Source: Osedax fenrisi (lineage: Eukaryota; Annelida; Polychaeta; Sabellida; Siboglinidae). Taken from it: a DNA stretch of 64,000 nucleotides. Location: NCBI GenBank assembly GCA_964019155.1, contig OZ025243.1, positions 21,410,441 through 21,474,440 of the forward strand, read 5' to 3'. Position numbers and translations under genes: made by a program. Shown piece after piece: positions 12,114 to 43,773 of this stretch (the stretch's first letter is position 1; each line of letters begins with the position of its first letter). Below the pieces are notes generated by a model that was not told where the DNA came from, did no database searches, and worked only from the letters and a program-made list of their open reading frames with translations.

Positions 12114-12738
12114 CAGTAAAACCTCTCTATAAGAAACTAATTTTTGTCAGTACTTTGTTTCTTATAGAGAGGTTTTCTTATAAAGAGGTTTTTACTTTTA
12201 GAATGATTTTAAGAATTAATTTATAATTGAAATTGCATTATATAACCTATAGGTTATATATATAATATATTTATTTATTTATATTTATTTAAAAGTATTA
12301 ATCAAAAGGATAGTTTAGAAATGTGATTTATTTAAAATAGTTTTTAATAATTGTTTGATTTAAAATAATTGTATCTGTACAATGTATATATTACAATATT
12401 ATAATAATCTATTATTTAACAATTAATTGTATAATATAATAAAGTGTATCATCAATACATTTAAGGATATAATAACATTTATTAATTTATTTTAATAATT
12501 TTAATAAATTTATGGATATACAATAACAATTATTAATTAATTTTAATTCATTTCGAGCTATTTATGTAGTATAGAATATTTGTAGGAAAAAAAATATCTT
12601 ATATAATAATTAATTTCTATAATTGTTATCAATATACAATACTTCTATTTATATATAATTATTTTTTATATTTTGTATACAATAATTTTCTTATAAAGAG
12701 GTTTTTCTTATAAAGAGGTTTCTTATAGAGAGGTTTTA

Positions 12739-12741
<3 letters not shown>
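12114..12741. mobile_element. Pogo/mariner-like MITE, copy 1 (628 bp)
   Basis: Starts CAGTAAAACCTCTCTATAAG and ends with the inverted form CTTATAGAGAGGTTTTACTG, flanked by TA. Internal repeats of TTCTTATAAAGAGGTTTTT lie near both ends. It shares interior sequence with copy 3 (for example AACCTATAGGTTATATATA). No open frame. Terminal CAGT and TA duplication fit the pogo/Tc1-mariner group. Confidence 0.9.
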
Positions 12742-12781
<40 letters not shown>

Positions 12782-12784
<3 letters not shown>

Positions 12785-12820
12785 TAAAACCTCTCTATAA
12801 GAAATTATAGAGAGGTTTTA

Positions 12821-12823
<3 letters not shown>
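12782..12823. mobile_element. 42-bp terminal-repeat-only MITE, copy 2
   Basis: Two 19-bp perfect inverted arms, CAGTAAAACCTCTCTATAA and its complement, are separated by four bases (GAAA). (TA)n lies on both sides. The whole interior of the family is gone, leaving a hairpin. Confidence 0.9.
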
Positions 12824-12859
<36 letters not shown>

Positions 12860-12862
<3 letters not shown>

Positions 12863-13640
12863 TAAAACCTCTCTATAAGAAACTATTTTTTTTCAGTACT
12901 TTTTTTCTTATAGAGAGGTTTTCTTATAAAGAGGTTTTTACTTTTCCAATGATTTTAAAAATTAATTTATAATTGAAAATGCATTATATAACCTATAGGT
13001 TATATATATATAGTATATCTATTTTGTATACTGTTTTAAATGTATATTGTATTGTTTGCGCTTATACATGTTAATAGGTAATACATAGGTACACCTACAT
13101 AATGAAATTTTATTAGATTTACATTAGAAATTATAAATTATGAATCATCATTGATGAATATAGTATAATGAATATTATAATAATCTATTATTTAACAATT
13201 AATTTATAATATAATAAATTGTATCATCAATACATTTAATGATACAATAACATTTATTAATTAATTTTAATAAATGCAAGAATAAAAATAACATTTATTA
13301 ATTCATTTTAATAAATTTATGGATATACTCTAACAATTATTAATTCATTTTAATTCATTTTGAGCTATTTATGTAATATAATATTTGTAAGTAAAAAAAA
13401 TATCTTATATAATAATTAATTTCTATAATTGTTATCAATATACAATACTTATATTTATATATAATTATTTTGTATACAATAAGTTTCTTATAAAGAGGTT
13501 TTTATTATATTTTTCTTATAAGATTTTCTTATAAAGAGGTTTTTTAATGTGGAAAAGGTTGAATTCCAACCAAATGTGTGAACAATTTTCTTATAAAGAG
13601 GTTTTTCTTATAAGGAGGTTTCTTATAGAGAGGTTTTACT

Positions 13641-13641
<1 letters not shown>
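12860..13641. mobile_element. Pogo/mariner-like MITE, copy 3 (782 bp)
   Basis: The same termini as copy 1, CAGTAAAACCTCTCTATAAG and CTTATAGAGAGGTTTTACTG. It carries about 150 bp absent from copy 1 and extra TTCTTATAAAGAGG units near its right end. Flanked by TA-repeats; no coding frame. Confidence 0.9.
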
Positions 13642-13673
<32 letters not shown>

Positions 13674-13712
13674 CCATATATATACAATTAAAATTTGTAT
13701 AGGTAATAATGT
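13642..13712. repeat. Right copy of the R2-like flanking repeat, second part
   Basis: The TA-run, GTATATACCATATATATACAATT and GTATAGGTAATAA match 6160-6222, completing the direct repeat interrupted by the three MITEs. Confidence 0.8.
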
Positions 13713-14358
13713 TATGCATAATTTTTATTGTTAACTGGCATTAAGTTAAAGTTCATCGGTTACTTATACTATGCAATGCATAGTATGCATTCAAGTTCAA
13801 AGTAGCAATAAATACATCTAGAACTTTGATAAATAATTATTTATCTATAATGTATTAGTACCGCAATTTAAATAGCACTAATATGCGGCACCATAGTGCC
13901 ACTATCACTGATTACTTTACTTACTGGGTATATATATAACGAAGTGAAGTTTATTCGTATATAACTTTATTGACGAAGACCTATATAATAACATAAAAAA
14001 TAATAATAACACAGTAATAATAATGATGACAATGACAATATGTACCAACCAGGTGAGACGCAGAACCGAAAGTGTATCAATCTCACCGAGCCGCATTCCT
14101 TTTATAGGAAACAAATCACACGAAATAGACACACGATAACAAATATAAAATACAAAACGAATAACAATTTATACAAATAATACAAATTTAATTACAAAAT
14201 ATAAATCTACACATAGCTATGCAATCAACAGAGCCTGCAGCCTAAAACAATTTATGCATGCAGATATATCGATATTATGTAATGACCGAATTGAATTTAA
14301 TTCAATTCGACATAAATGTATATTACATTAATCAATATATCTGCAGACTTCACTTTAT

Positions 14359-14361
<3 letters not shown>
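13713..14361. other. No gene; AT-rich spacer
   Basis: I see no coding or structured signal apart from a short minus-strand open frame (13917-14132) that I do not recognise and consider chance. Confidence 0.4.

Positions 14362-14408
<47 letters not shown>
14362..14408. repeat. (TA)n microsatellite
   Basis: Uninterrupted TA dinucleotides for about 47 bp. Confidence 0.95.
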
Positions 14409-14411
<3 letters not shown>

Positions 14412-14514
14412 TTACATATACAATATAATATAAATATAATATAATTTATATATATATATAACTTATATTCTATTTATATTACATTTAGGTATATATATGT
14501 GTGTATGTGTGTGT

Positions 14515-14846
14515 GGTTACTGATGCACTACAGTAACGTATACATTTTGTAACCTCTCTATTAAAACTACTAAATATGGTTACAGCCGTACTATAGTATC
14601 GTATACGTTTTGTAACCTATCTATTGAAACCACAGAACCAGAGAGAATTCTTTCTAGCTCTATGATTCAAACTAATAAATATGGTTACAGCCGTACTATA
14701 TTAACGTATACGTTTTGTAACCCCTCTATTCAAACTAATAAATATGGTTACAGCCGTACTACGGTTTGTAACCATATGGTTACAGCTGTAATACGAACTG
14801 TAACCATATGGTTACAGCCGTAATACGAACTGTAACCATTAATGGT
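14515..14846. repeat. Tandem array of a ~62-bp palindromic unit
   Basis: Units begin TGGTTACAGCCGTACTA, contain CGTATACGTTTTGTAACC and end ATTGAAACTAATAAATA. Full units are followed by shortened ones near 14745-14846 that are nearly pure palindromes (GGTTACAG...CTGTAACC). One copy holds an extra ~40 bp. The array abuts the broken edge of the Gypsy gag fragment. Confidence 0.88.
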
Positions 14847-15178
14847 TGCATGAAATACACTTTTGGTTGCTTGGGAAGGTGTCATATTTGCATAACAGAT
14901 CTTCCCGCACCTTGTCGTGGGCTCCCCCCCTGATTATTTGCTCAATTAGTCGCGTATTTATCTCGGTTTCATCACGGAATTTGCATTTCTTCGCTTGAAG
15001 TATGCATTTAGTCATGTATTCGTCTATTAGTTCATCTTTGGCTTGTTTCATCTTTTCTAGTTGTAGTCTGGCTAGTCTGTAGTTAGATCTTGGCTCTAGG
15101 ACCTCGCTCAGGTGGTCCCAAAATTCGATTAGAGTTTTGGTGGCATTGTTCCACGTGTTGTATAATCTCAGCCCTTAT
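14843..15178 (-). pseudogene. Ty3/Gypsy gag fragment, upstream of the first zinc-binding motif
   Basis: From about 15176 the minus strand encodes LYNTWNNATKTLIEFWDHLS, then RLARLQLEKMKQAKDELIDE and ends CISCNH at the junction with the tandem array. This is a retrotransposon capsid (gag) protein. CISC..H looks like the first half of the paired zinc motifs whose second half (CPAAQSKCRFCHKIGHW) lies at the right end of the 3797-5683 fragment in the same orientation. The two were therefore probably one gene, split by the 9.2 kb between. The 5' part and 5' LTR are missing. Confidence 0.8.
14861..14875. repeat. 15-bp inverted repeat, right copy
   Basis: TTTTGGTTGCTTGGG, the reverse complement of 5666-5680. 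Here it is part of gag codons for PSNQK. Confidence 0.6.
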
Positions 15179-15191
15179 GTACGAAGTAAAT

Positions 15192-15437
15192 TTATATTTT
15201 TTTAAAACCTAATATCGGAATATGGCGCTTAAGTTTATTATATATAGAATGACGAGAAATATATGGTACTGAAGCCGATTCCAAAATTGAAATGATTTCG
15301 TCAACGACTAAATAAATTCTATCATTTACAGATTTGTGGGTGAATGACGTAATATAAAAATAATGTTTATCAATATCAATATTGGGCAACTTATTTATTT
15401 TCATACATTCGTATTTAAATAATGTTGAGAACGTTGA
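15192..15437 (-). pseudogene. Probable LINE ORF2 fragment (endonuclease-RT linker)
   Basis: An 82-codon frame includes STFSTLFKYECMKINKLPN and, later, ISILESASVPYISRHSIYNK. The pattern of an amphipathic helix, an ASVPY-like segment and a basic stretch resembles the linker between endonuclease and RT in LINE ORF2 proteins. I cannot assign a clade. The reading may continue across the TA-flanked element into 18998-19030 (LRDTSTFS), suggesting that element landed in it. Confidence 0.4.
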
Positions 15438-16336
15438 TGTAGGGGAATTATGTCTAATACGGGCCAGTGTGTAATACGGGCCACTGCGATATCTCAGTAA
15501 CTATTGTTCAAATCAAAAAAAAATATATACAAGATTTATTCAGCATCATATTTCTATTAATAAAGGATATTTTTTATTTTAATATTTGCATTTATATTTC
15601 TAATATTGATCATTATATCAAAAAATAGTTTACAAATGAAAATTTACTAAATAATTATTTATTTATCCACCAATTTCGTTAATAAATCTAACATTAATTA
15701 AATAATTCAAAGCACGATTGGAAAGATTAATTAAATACGAAGAATATAAATATATACAATCGACTTTATATTCAATATTAAGTGCGTGGGGGGTCATTTA
15801 ACAGGTGTATCAAATGTTTGCAATACGGGCCACCTAATGTTAGCAATACGGGCCACATGACCAATGAAAATGCTTGATTCTAGATTACTATTTTATAATA
15901 TCATATCACTGAAATAAAATCTAATATAAATGCGTGCGACATCGTGCGTATATTCATACCATAGATATAACGAAAGTTTCTTTATATCGAATATTCATAT
16001 ATGCATTTATTGATAGATCGAACTATTATGAGAGTGGTTATAATGAATGTGTACATTATTATCATAGAAATTACAATTAGGTATTCTAATATATATGATT
16101 ATTACACGTTGTATGTTAATATATACATATACATATACACTGTATACGCATATACTCATATACGAATATCCATATGTATTGATATATAAAGGCATATTAT
16201 ATGTTTAAATATATATGCATTTATAATATTGTACATATATTTGAATATATGAGAGTGAATATGTGTAATCGTATATGTACGATTGTATTATATATATAAC
16301 CAAATATGTATACGCATAGATACATGCTCATATAAA

Positions 16337-16373
<37 letters not shown>

Positions 16374-17486
16374 CTTTTGTAAATGTGATATTATTTATAA
16401 TTATGTCAGTGTATCAATTTTAATATTAAATAATAAAATCATAATTGGTATCTATCTATATCTATAATTATCGATTATAATCGATAAATATTATATTGAA
16501 ATATAATTGATATAATATAATAAGTATATATAATGATATAATATAATATAATAGTATTTAATAAGTAGTATAATAAGTATTAAAGCATAATGTACATTTT
16601 AATATACAGTATAATTAATATTATCTAAAATTAGTGAGATCGGAAATTATTGTTAGCTCATCGAGATGGCATATACTATATATCTAGCGAGGCAGCAATT
16701 ATATTTATGTGCATTGTTTGTTTATAATATAATTGTGAAAGAAAGTCGTATACGTAGATCTATAGATGTTACAATGTATTTCATTTGAAGTAATTATAAT
16801 GTGAATTACTGATTTATTAATGTGTGTATTAATAATATATAATGTATACAATGTATTATTGTTTCTATGTTATTAATATTATAAACCATATGTTTGGTAA
16901 ATAGTTTATGTTAACAATTATATGTTTATGATTATATGATATTATTTATAATACATAATTTATAATAATTATATATATATATATATATATTTGTCAATAC
17001 ATAATGAATGTTATCTCATTCCTAATTTCCATTCATTATTATTTGATTTTATATCATATTATTCTACATATAGGTTGTATATATTTACAGCGTTACATTA
17101 ATTTCCTAAGTCAGTTGATAGAAAATAATTATAAAATGTAACATAGTCTAACATACGTATGAATGTTTACATTCAGAATAGTATACGTCATATAGAACAA
17201 TTAAAGTTACGCTCTATCGATATTCTATAGAATTTATTAAATTGTATTGTTAAATTTTGTCATTGTTATTTCTATTTTATTTATTTCATATTTTATACAC
17301 CATTTTCAAATGTATTCAGTGAATAATATTCACTAATACAAAACATATATAATTAATTAATAAATTTAGTTTATATTTTTAGTTTATATTTTTTAATTAT
17401 ATTTTAATATTGTTAAATTCGCTATATCCTGCATACTGTACAATATATAGAAATATATAATGCATCGTAATATTATTAATGTATAG

Positions 17487-17489
<3 letters not shown>

Positions 17490-17572
<83 letters not shown>
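17490..17572. repeat. (TA)n microsatellite with one interruption
   Basis: About 83 bp of TA with a single G at 17532. It is followed by an inverted pair TGTGTGCCT/AGGCACACA (17574-17612). Confidence 0.95.
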
Positions 17573-17576
<4 letters not shown>

Positions 17577-17888
17577 GTGTGCCTAACGACGTTCGATATA
17601 CAGGCACACATTATAACATATAGTTCAGTGAAAAGTTTTATTTTATATTTAAAATTATAAATACTATTCTATTAATAATCAATAATACAATTAAAATTCG
17701 CCATACAATTCAACATCTTATTATGCAATACATTTTGATTCATTTGATTTCTATAGAAATCGATATTTAGTTTATAAATATATTTTACATGTATCGTATA
17801 TTTTAACATTACATTGATATTCATATTAATATATTTATTATAAATATAACTTTATTAATGAAACATGTTCACCGAATACGTCTACACC

Positions 17889-17928
17889 AAATACCATCTA
17901 GGAACGCTAAACAGTTCCTAGATGGTAT
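17889..17928. other. 16-bp perfect hairpin
   Basis: AATACCATCTAGGAAC, an eight-base loop (GCTAAACA), then GTTCCTAGATGGTATT. It lies inside the type B element; its role is unknown. Confidence 0.8.
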
Positions 17929-18310
17929 TAGGTTTATAAGTAGTATATATAATCACTTATCTATTAAGTTTATATACTTAAAGGTATACCCTCACAATAT
18001 ATTAATAATAATACATATTAGTAATCGATAATAAGATCATTTAATAATTATATTTCCGTATTAAATATATAACAAATATATTAATTATCATATTTTGTGT
18101 TCAAAAAATGAATTTAAATTTAAATAAATTAATGACACACATTAATTATAATAAATACAATACAATACATATAATAAATGTTAAGATGTGTTACTTGTAT
18201 ATATTTTAGGTTTAGATCAAATAATGTTTTTAAATAATAACCTAATACTACTTAAATATGTCACCCTCGTATTTTAAATATATAAACTACTAATAATATA
18301 CATTAAAGTA

Positions 18311-18454
<144 letters not shown>

Positions 18455-18509
18455 AACTACTACCACTTATTTAAATTAAATTATGTAATCTATTATTTAT
18501 TTTATTCCT

Positions 18510-18592
18510 ATATATATATATAGAAATAACGTAGATAATATCTACTAGAAATATATATATATATAGAAATAACGTAGATAATATCTACTAGA
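18510..18592. repeat. Tandem duplication of about 41 bp
   Basis: TAGAAATAACGTAGATAATATCTACTAG occurs twice, separated by TA-rich DNA. The unit contains the palindrome TAGATAATATCTA. Confidence 0.85.
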
Positions 18593-19470
18593 TACATAGG
18601 TTACATTAGTAGGTTGCCTTTAGTTCACTATGGTGTAAATAAATTTAAATCACTGAAATAAATTAAAGTATGTGTGATAAGTATTCTTATAGCGTGAAAA
18701 TTGTATCATCAATATAACAATTCATTTTATTGGTTGAAAAATTATAACTACTTTCGCCATCTATTGGATGTTTTACCCGGCCCGTATTAAAACCACCTGG
18801 CCCGTATTACAAACATTGTTTGCAATACGGGCCGGGCACATTTTCGACGATACATAACATTTTTACAAAAATTGAAATTGTAATGTTATTGACGTTTATA
18901 ATATCTAAATCGTGATAAAATTTCATTAATTTATAATCATAAATAAAAAAGTTATTTGATAACATAAAAAGTGGCCCGTATTAGACATAATTCCCCTATC
19001 ACGAAGTTGTATTTAGATCTAAATTAAATATTATTTAATTTAATTAATTTAAAATATAGTATAAAAAGTAGCGACACCTAACGTGAGTTACATATAGGTA
19101 ATAGTAGAATTTTTTATTTTTTTGTCAATTTTTGGTCATTTTTCAAATGGCCAGGGAAATGCCTAAACATAATCAAATCAAAAAAAATGGTACTATGTTT
19201 CAAGTTCTATGTAGTTTCATTGATTAAGTGAGACATGCTATTCTGAGACAACCGGCTCACCTTAACGCATGTGCGTCCAAAAGCGTCGAATATATTGTTT
19301 GCTGGGATGTGGGAAATTGGATTTCAAAAAATACATGAGAGAAAGTATAATAGAGTAAGTGGGTTGGTTATAAAAATGTATTAAATTAAATTAAAACAAG
19401 ACTAATGAGTATCAGAGGTAATGGGTGGACTTTCAAAATAAATAGAATCTAGGAATATCTTCTATTATTT

Positions 19471-20640
19471 TTAAAACTTTATCTTAAAAAAAGTAAGCAA
19501 ATAAAGAACACAGATTATCATCAGAACCATCTTGTAATTTTGTATTCGAGTTTTACCAATTAGATAAATAGCTAAGTTAAAAGCTTCTTTGGAAGAAGTG
19601 TCATACTTATTAAGTTTAACAGTATAGAAGGAAGATTTTGCTGCTGATAACTTTTTCCTGTACAAATATCTTATATAGGGGAGGGAATGGGGTAGTGGTC
19701 GTTTTAATTAACGAGTAAATGGTGCTAAATAGGAAAAAAGTTCTATATACAATATTTAGATAATCAAAATGTCTATAATATAAAGTAATTTTTTTTTAAA
19801 TAATTAATTAATTACTCTAATTTATTACATAATAATTTGTTGTCAAATTTTGACAAAAACATGATTATATATTTGTATGCTTATTAATATGTAAGAGTAT
19901 GTGTATATATAATTAAATCATTGAATCAAATGATGTGCGTAGGCATCATAAATATAATTATATAATATTACATAATTAAAAAAAATATAAATCGAATACA
20001 TTACGAGACACCTATTGCATATTCTGATAATAGCGGCCACTATCCCAGACTAGCCTTATTTTAATGCTTTTTTATGCATTTTTGAATGCCTAATAAATCG
20101 TTAATATTATTCACTAATATATAAAAGTGAAATAATAGTATTCTAGATCTATATGATTTATAGCTATTTCAAACAAAAACTAAGATATTAAACTTCAATA
20201 TTTATCGATATATTAGAATTATGCTGAGGCATATACATTATCGGCCACTACTCCGTTCTCTCCCCTATTTGAAAGATTAAAAATTAGTATAACGTTTTAT
20301 TCGTTTGAATTTCAACTGATGGTAGCGAAGTATTCTCATTAGAAGAACATGGTCATTCTTAAATGAACCATATTTATTTGTACTAATTATTAAAGGTGAA
20401 TGTGCATCAAGGGAATATCGTAATGCGTCATTAAAATTATCATAAAATATGTAATTCGATAAAGATGTATTATGACTAGATATATAATAATATACAGAAT
20501 TGATGATCAATTGTAGATTACTTTTTGAAATGTTTCTGTAGTTTCTTACATGGTCACTAAATATAAAAGTAGATAGGTTTGAACTCGAACAAAGTCAATA
20601 GACTGTGAGGAGACGCGATTTTACATGAATCAAATGGCGG
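19471..20640 (-). pseudogene. LINE ORF2 fragment (endonuclease end to RT linker), split by a MITE
   Basis: From about 20580 down, the frame encodes FSDHVRNYRN, the SDH motif closing an apurinic-type endonuclease. Next is the linker ALRYSLDAHSPLIISTNKYG and KNDHVLLMRILRYHQLKFKR up to 20277. After the TA-flanked MITE (19678-20265) it resumes with YRKKLSAAKSSFYTVKLNKY and IGKTRIQNYK before a stop at 19471. The order matches the linker of the LINE at 59-63 kb, but the sequence differs. No RT core follows, so it is truncated. Confidence 0.75.
19678..20265. mobile_element. TA-flanked MITE (TAGGGG type C), 588 bp
   Basis: Left end TAGGGGAGGGAATGGGGTAG and right end, inverted, TAGGGGAGAGAACGGAGTAG match at 22 of 26 terminal positions. 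TA is duplicated at 19676-19677 and 20266-20267. CGGCCACTA recurs inside near 20033 and at the end. It sits within a LINE ORF2 fragment whose two halves it separates. Confidence 0.85.
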
Positions 20641-20695
20641 ACGTAGACGCTGAAACGTTGACACTCTACGTACCCACATAAATGGCTACTTAATA

Positions 20696-20856
20696 GGGGT
20701 ACCGGTAAACTCGGACCAGGTAAACTGGGACCACTTTTGAAGAAAACTCGGACCACTTTTATGCTTTAACCCATATTATAGAAGTATACTATATATATAG
20801 TTATTTTAAAATGGCCGAATCCTATTCAAAAGTGGTCCGAGTTTACCGGTATTCCT
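20696..20856. mobile_element. TA-flanked MITE (TAGGGG type D), 161 bp
   Basis: GGGGTACCGGTAAACTCGGA at the left and TCCGAGTTTACCGGTATTCC at the right form near-perfect inverted repeats, with TA on both sides. ACTCGGACCA or a variant recurs at 20710, 20723 and 20746. Confidence 0.85.
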
Positions 20857-20869
20857 TAATAGTGGTGGT

Positions 20870-23690
20870 AGTCGTAACTCCAATCTACATACCCGAATAG
20901 AATATATCAACCTGTTCCTTAAAAGTAGTGGTGGTAGTCTGACTTCACCCTATATAATAACCGGCACCCCACTCGATAGCGGTGGTAGTGGTAGGTTACC
21001 ACTGGTAACCAACCCCACTCCGCCTACCCAACCAGAAGTTCCCACACAACTTGTTGATACACGATATCGTGTATCTTAGCGAGAATAAATGTATTAATAA
21101 TACTGTGTCTATTCCTTTGTAATATATAATAATGTTCAGTGCATCGTTAAGGAGATACCGTAGCAACAGGCATATACAATATGGTAGCCCGTTTTTGAAA
21201 GTTTTGCTAGCTCGCTTACAGTAGGTGGTCATAAATGCCATAATAAACATATTTACGAAGTTTCATCAAAAAATATGTAATATTGATAAAGCATTAAATT
21301 ATTTATTTATTAGCACTTAAAATAATTTAAAAACAATTTAAAATTTAATGAAGAAATATTTGAATTTATTTTACAATGTAAATTTCTATAAATAGACAAT
21401 TTTTCTTATGTATTTTATATATTTATGCAAGTGTTATAAAATATTTGGCAAATACATGTATACATATATTATAATATTAATAAAGTCAAAATCTTCGTAA
21501 AAAATTTCAAATTAATTCATATTATTTTAATTTTTCAATTTATTTTAATTCGACTATTTTTTTGATAAATTATTTTAATTAAAGATCAAACTTTGCTGTG
21601 AGCCTATAATTGATACATATGAGGTATAATAATAAAAATATTTATTTTTCTAACACAAATTTTTTTACGACTAGTTTACCCCAACTTTTATTTGTTGTTA
21701 AAATGCTCAATAAAAGTTATTTTTTGAATAAATATATGCTATTATATTTTATATTCATATAATGATGATAGAAAATATATAATATAATTTTTATTTTTTT
21801 ATTATTCCATTGATAATTTTTTTTTTCGATTTAAAAATTAAATTAAAATTTCCGTAGATCGATTTAATTATTTTAAAAAAATTTTAATATTTTTTAAGGA
21901 GGTACAACATATGCTAAATTATTACTTGTACACAATTTTTACTTTTATATATCTGTAATTTAAATTTTGTTCGTAAATTTGTCAATGTAAATTCCTATCT
22001 ATTTTTTAATATGGTTTTGTTTTCTGAATTTTTATCGGTTTTCAATTTTTTTTTAAATTATATCTGGAATGATTAAAAGGAGTTATTCCGAGCGAAATGA
22101 CACTTTTCTATGAATGGAACTAAAAAAGTTACCAAAATGGGCTACCCTAATGTACAATGTACATTGTACATTGTACACTAAGAAGGAATGTATGTAATTT
22201 GTATTATCTACAATGATTATTTATTTAATCATAATGATATATAATTATTTAATATTCAAAATATTAAACAAATTGATCCACAAACTAGGGGAGATATAAA
22301 TTCTATAATGGGGTACATATACCTTATATAAAACTCATTATTTTATTCATTATTCTAATAACATATTTATTAAATACATATTATATTTATTTATTAAAAT
22401 ATACATAATTAAAATTTCTTAGATTATGATAACATTCCTGGCTTGAATTTTTTTTTAAGAAATTTTTATTTTTTAAATACATTTATTGTTAATTTTTATA
22501 ATATTAAAAAATTCTATGTATTATGTAAAGTATACATGCATTAAAAACATAATATAAAAGTAAGGACTAATAATTATATTATTTAAAAAAATATGTATTA
22601 AATAAAGGCTAATATTTCAAACTGATGGCACAGAAAATGGTGCCTCCTAAAAAATGTGGAAGTCTCAAAAATTATGTTATCAAAATGCACCATTTTTGAA
22701 TACTTCACTCCATTTTAAGGCATACTATGCATTATATAGTATATAGTCATATTTATAATAAAAAATACACTTACATGTTAATAGATAGGAAATATATACT
22801 CCATTTAATATTCATATTAGATAAAAAATACTTTATGTATTGAACTCTTTGTTGTATTATACATATGTATATGCTTCTATGAATCTTTCCTAGCTATTAA
22901 TAACATATCGTATATAAAATATACATACAAATTCATATTACATTTGTATAGTACGGTTATATAGATATATCATTACATTTCTATAGAATTATTGTGTATC
23001 ATTGAAAATCAATATATTTATATACATATACAATCTTACTTTTATTTTTTTTAAATTGTTATATATAGCAAATAAATTATCTATATAATAGTTATATATT
23101 ATATATATAGTATACTATGTGTACATAGGTAGTTAAAATGTAGAACAATAATTATTCCTGTGAAACACATTCTGAGTAAAATGATTTAACTTTTTTACAA
23201 ATAAAAAGTGTATTTAATAAATAAAAATAAAGTCATAAAAGGTACTTTTTAAACTAAAGTAAACATATATGTTTTTAAATCAGTAGTATAATAATATTTA
23301 TTAAATATGTAAATTATAAATTAATTTATACCATTTAGGGTGTTAGATTACAATAAATAATTAATTTTATAAATATTAATATAATAAAAGAGCTTTTAAA
23401 TTATTTCTAGATAAATTACATTTCTTTGACCGATATTAAATAAAATGTTAGAGTAATATTATATAATAACACTTTTTATAATATTGTAATGTTTTTCACA
23501 TTTAAACACTGCGCTATCTTATCTACCCTTTAGATACTTTATCTCATATAATATACAATTTAATATATCCTAATATATAATATCATGTATTCTAATTAAA
23601 TAATGTCATATATCATCGTGTATTGCGATCTCGTTTGACCGAAAAGGCTAATCTACATTAGTGAACACAGCGAGGTGGTCGTTTATACTG
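20870..23690. other. Intergenic AT-rich DNA, no supported gene
   Basis: A more GC-balanced patch at 20870-21080 and a minus-strand open frame (20996-21250) match nothing I recognise. A GTAC-type palindrome cluster lies at 22150-22180. At 22287 a TAGGGG start without a matching partner may be half of another MITE. The rest is homopolymer-rich AT DNA. Confidence 0.45.
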
Positions 23691-23696
23691 TTTATT
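23691..23696 (-). terminator. Polyadenylation signal of PTDSS1
   Basis: AATAAA on the minus strand, about 132 bases past the PTDSS1 stop codon and in a suitable AT-rich setting. No other gene could use it. The cleavage site is not determinable. Confidence 0.55.
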
Positions 23697-23827
23697 AAAA
23701 AATATGAAAACAATGTACAACAACGACATCGACGACAACAACAACAATGTAAGTTTTTATATAATAGAAATGAGCGCGCGCACGCAGGTAGTCGCTAGCG
23801 TCGTGGTCAGTGAACCGCGACGAGTGT

Positions 23828-42952
<19,125 letters not shown>

Positions 42953-43311
42953 GTTATTGCTGACCCTTTTAGTAGATAAGTTATGATTAGAATTGAGTTT
43001 GAATCATCAGAGAATTTCATTGGATATTAATGAATACTCATAACTCCATCTGAAGTTAAAAATATATGTCATTCTATTTTATTTGTTATTTATAAATTTA
43101 ATAACGTGACTTATCATGTGATAACTATATATTTAATTTAATTTAAATACAGTATATATTTATAAATTTTTTGTTTTATTATAGTTACTATAAAATTATT
43201 TATCAGTAAATTTGGAATCCTGGTAATTTTATATTATAGTTAAATTTATATACTATTTAAGTGTATTATTAAATATTATTATATAAATATTTATCAATAT
43301 TCATATTAATA

Positions 43312-43500
43312 TTGTATATATTATTTAATTATTAAAAATGTATTTATTAAATTAATAAATAAATGTTTATCTTAACATTCAATGTTACATTGTAATTAAC
43401 TAGAACCCACATTTAAAAATTATATTCAATATGATATTGTATACATTATTTAATTATTAAAAATGTATTTATTAAATTAATAAATACATTTTTATCTTTA
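43312..43500. repeat. Direct duplication of ~66 bp
   Basis: ATTATTTAATTATTAAAAATG followed by TATTTATTAAATTAATAAATA occurs at 43320-43371 and 43442-43493. It is part of the intergenic interval between the two gene starts. Confidence 0.8.
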
Positions 43501-43511
43501 AGATTATATAA

Positions 43512-43645
43512 ATGTATTAGTGTACCAGTTAATTACGATGTAAGTTACATCATTCAATGTTACATGATGTAATACATCAGCATGATGATCATGTAACATT
43601 GAATGATGTAACTTGCATCGTAATTAACTGGTACACTAATATATT
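43512..43645. repeat. Large palindrome 1
   Basis: Arms of about 48 bp (TAGTGTACCAGTTAATTACG...; mirror at 43597-43645) with few mismatches, and a ~30-bp centre containing ATGATGTAATACATCA. Confidence 0.85.
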
Positions 43646-43773
43646 TATAGTATACTAAATTAAATTCTACACTATACTAGAGGTAACTATATGTACTACA
43701 CATATTATGTGACATAATCATTATCATAATCATTATGATAATGATTATTATAATACATTATCATAATGTAGGT

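Noticed and set aside
20996..21250. 84-residue minus-strand frame as an exon
   Set aside because: No recognisable domain and no convincing splice sites.
22287..22330. Fifth TAGGGG element
   Set aside because: No inverted partner could be found within several hundred bases.
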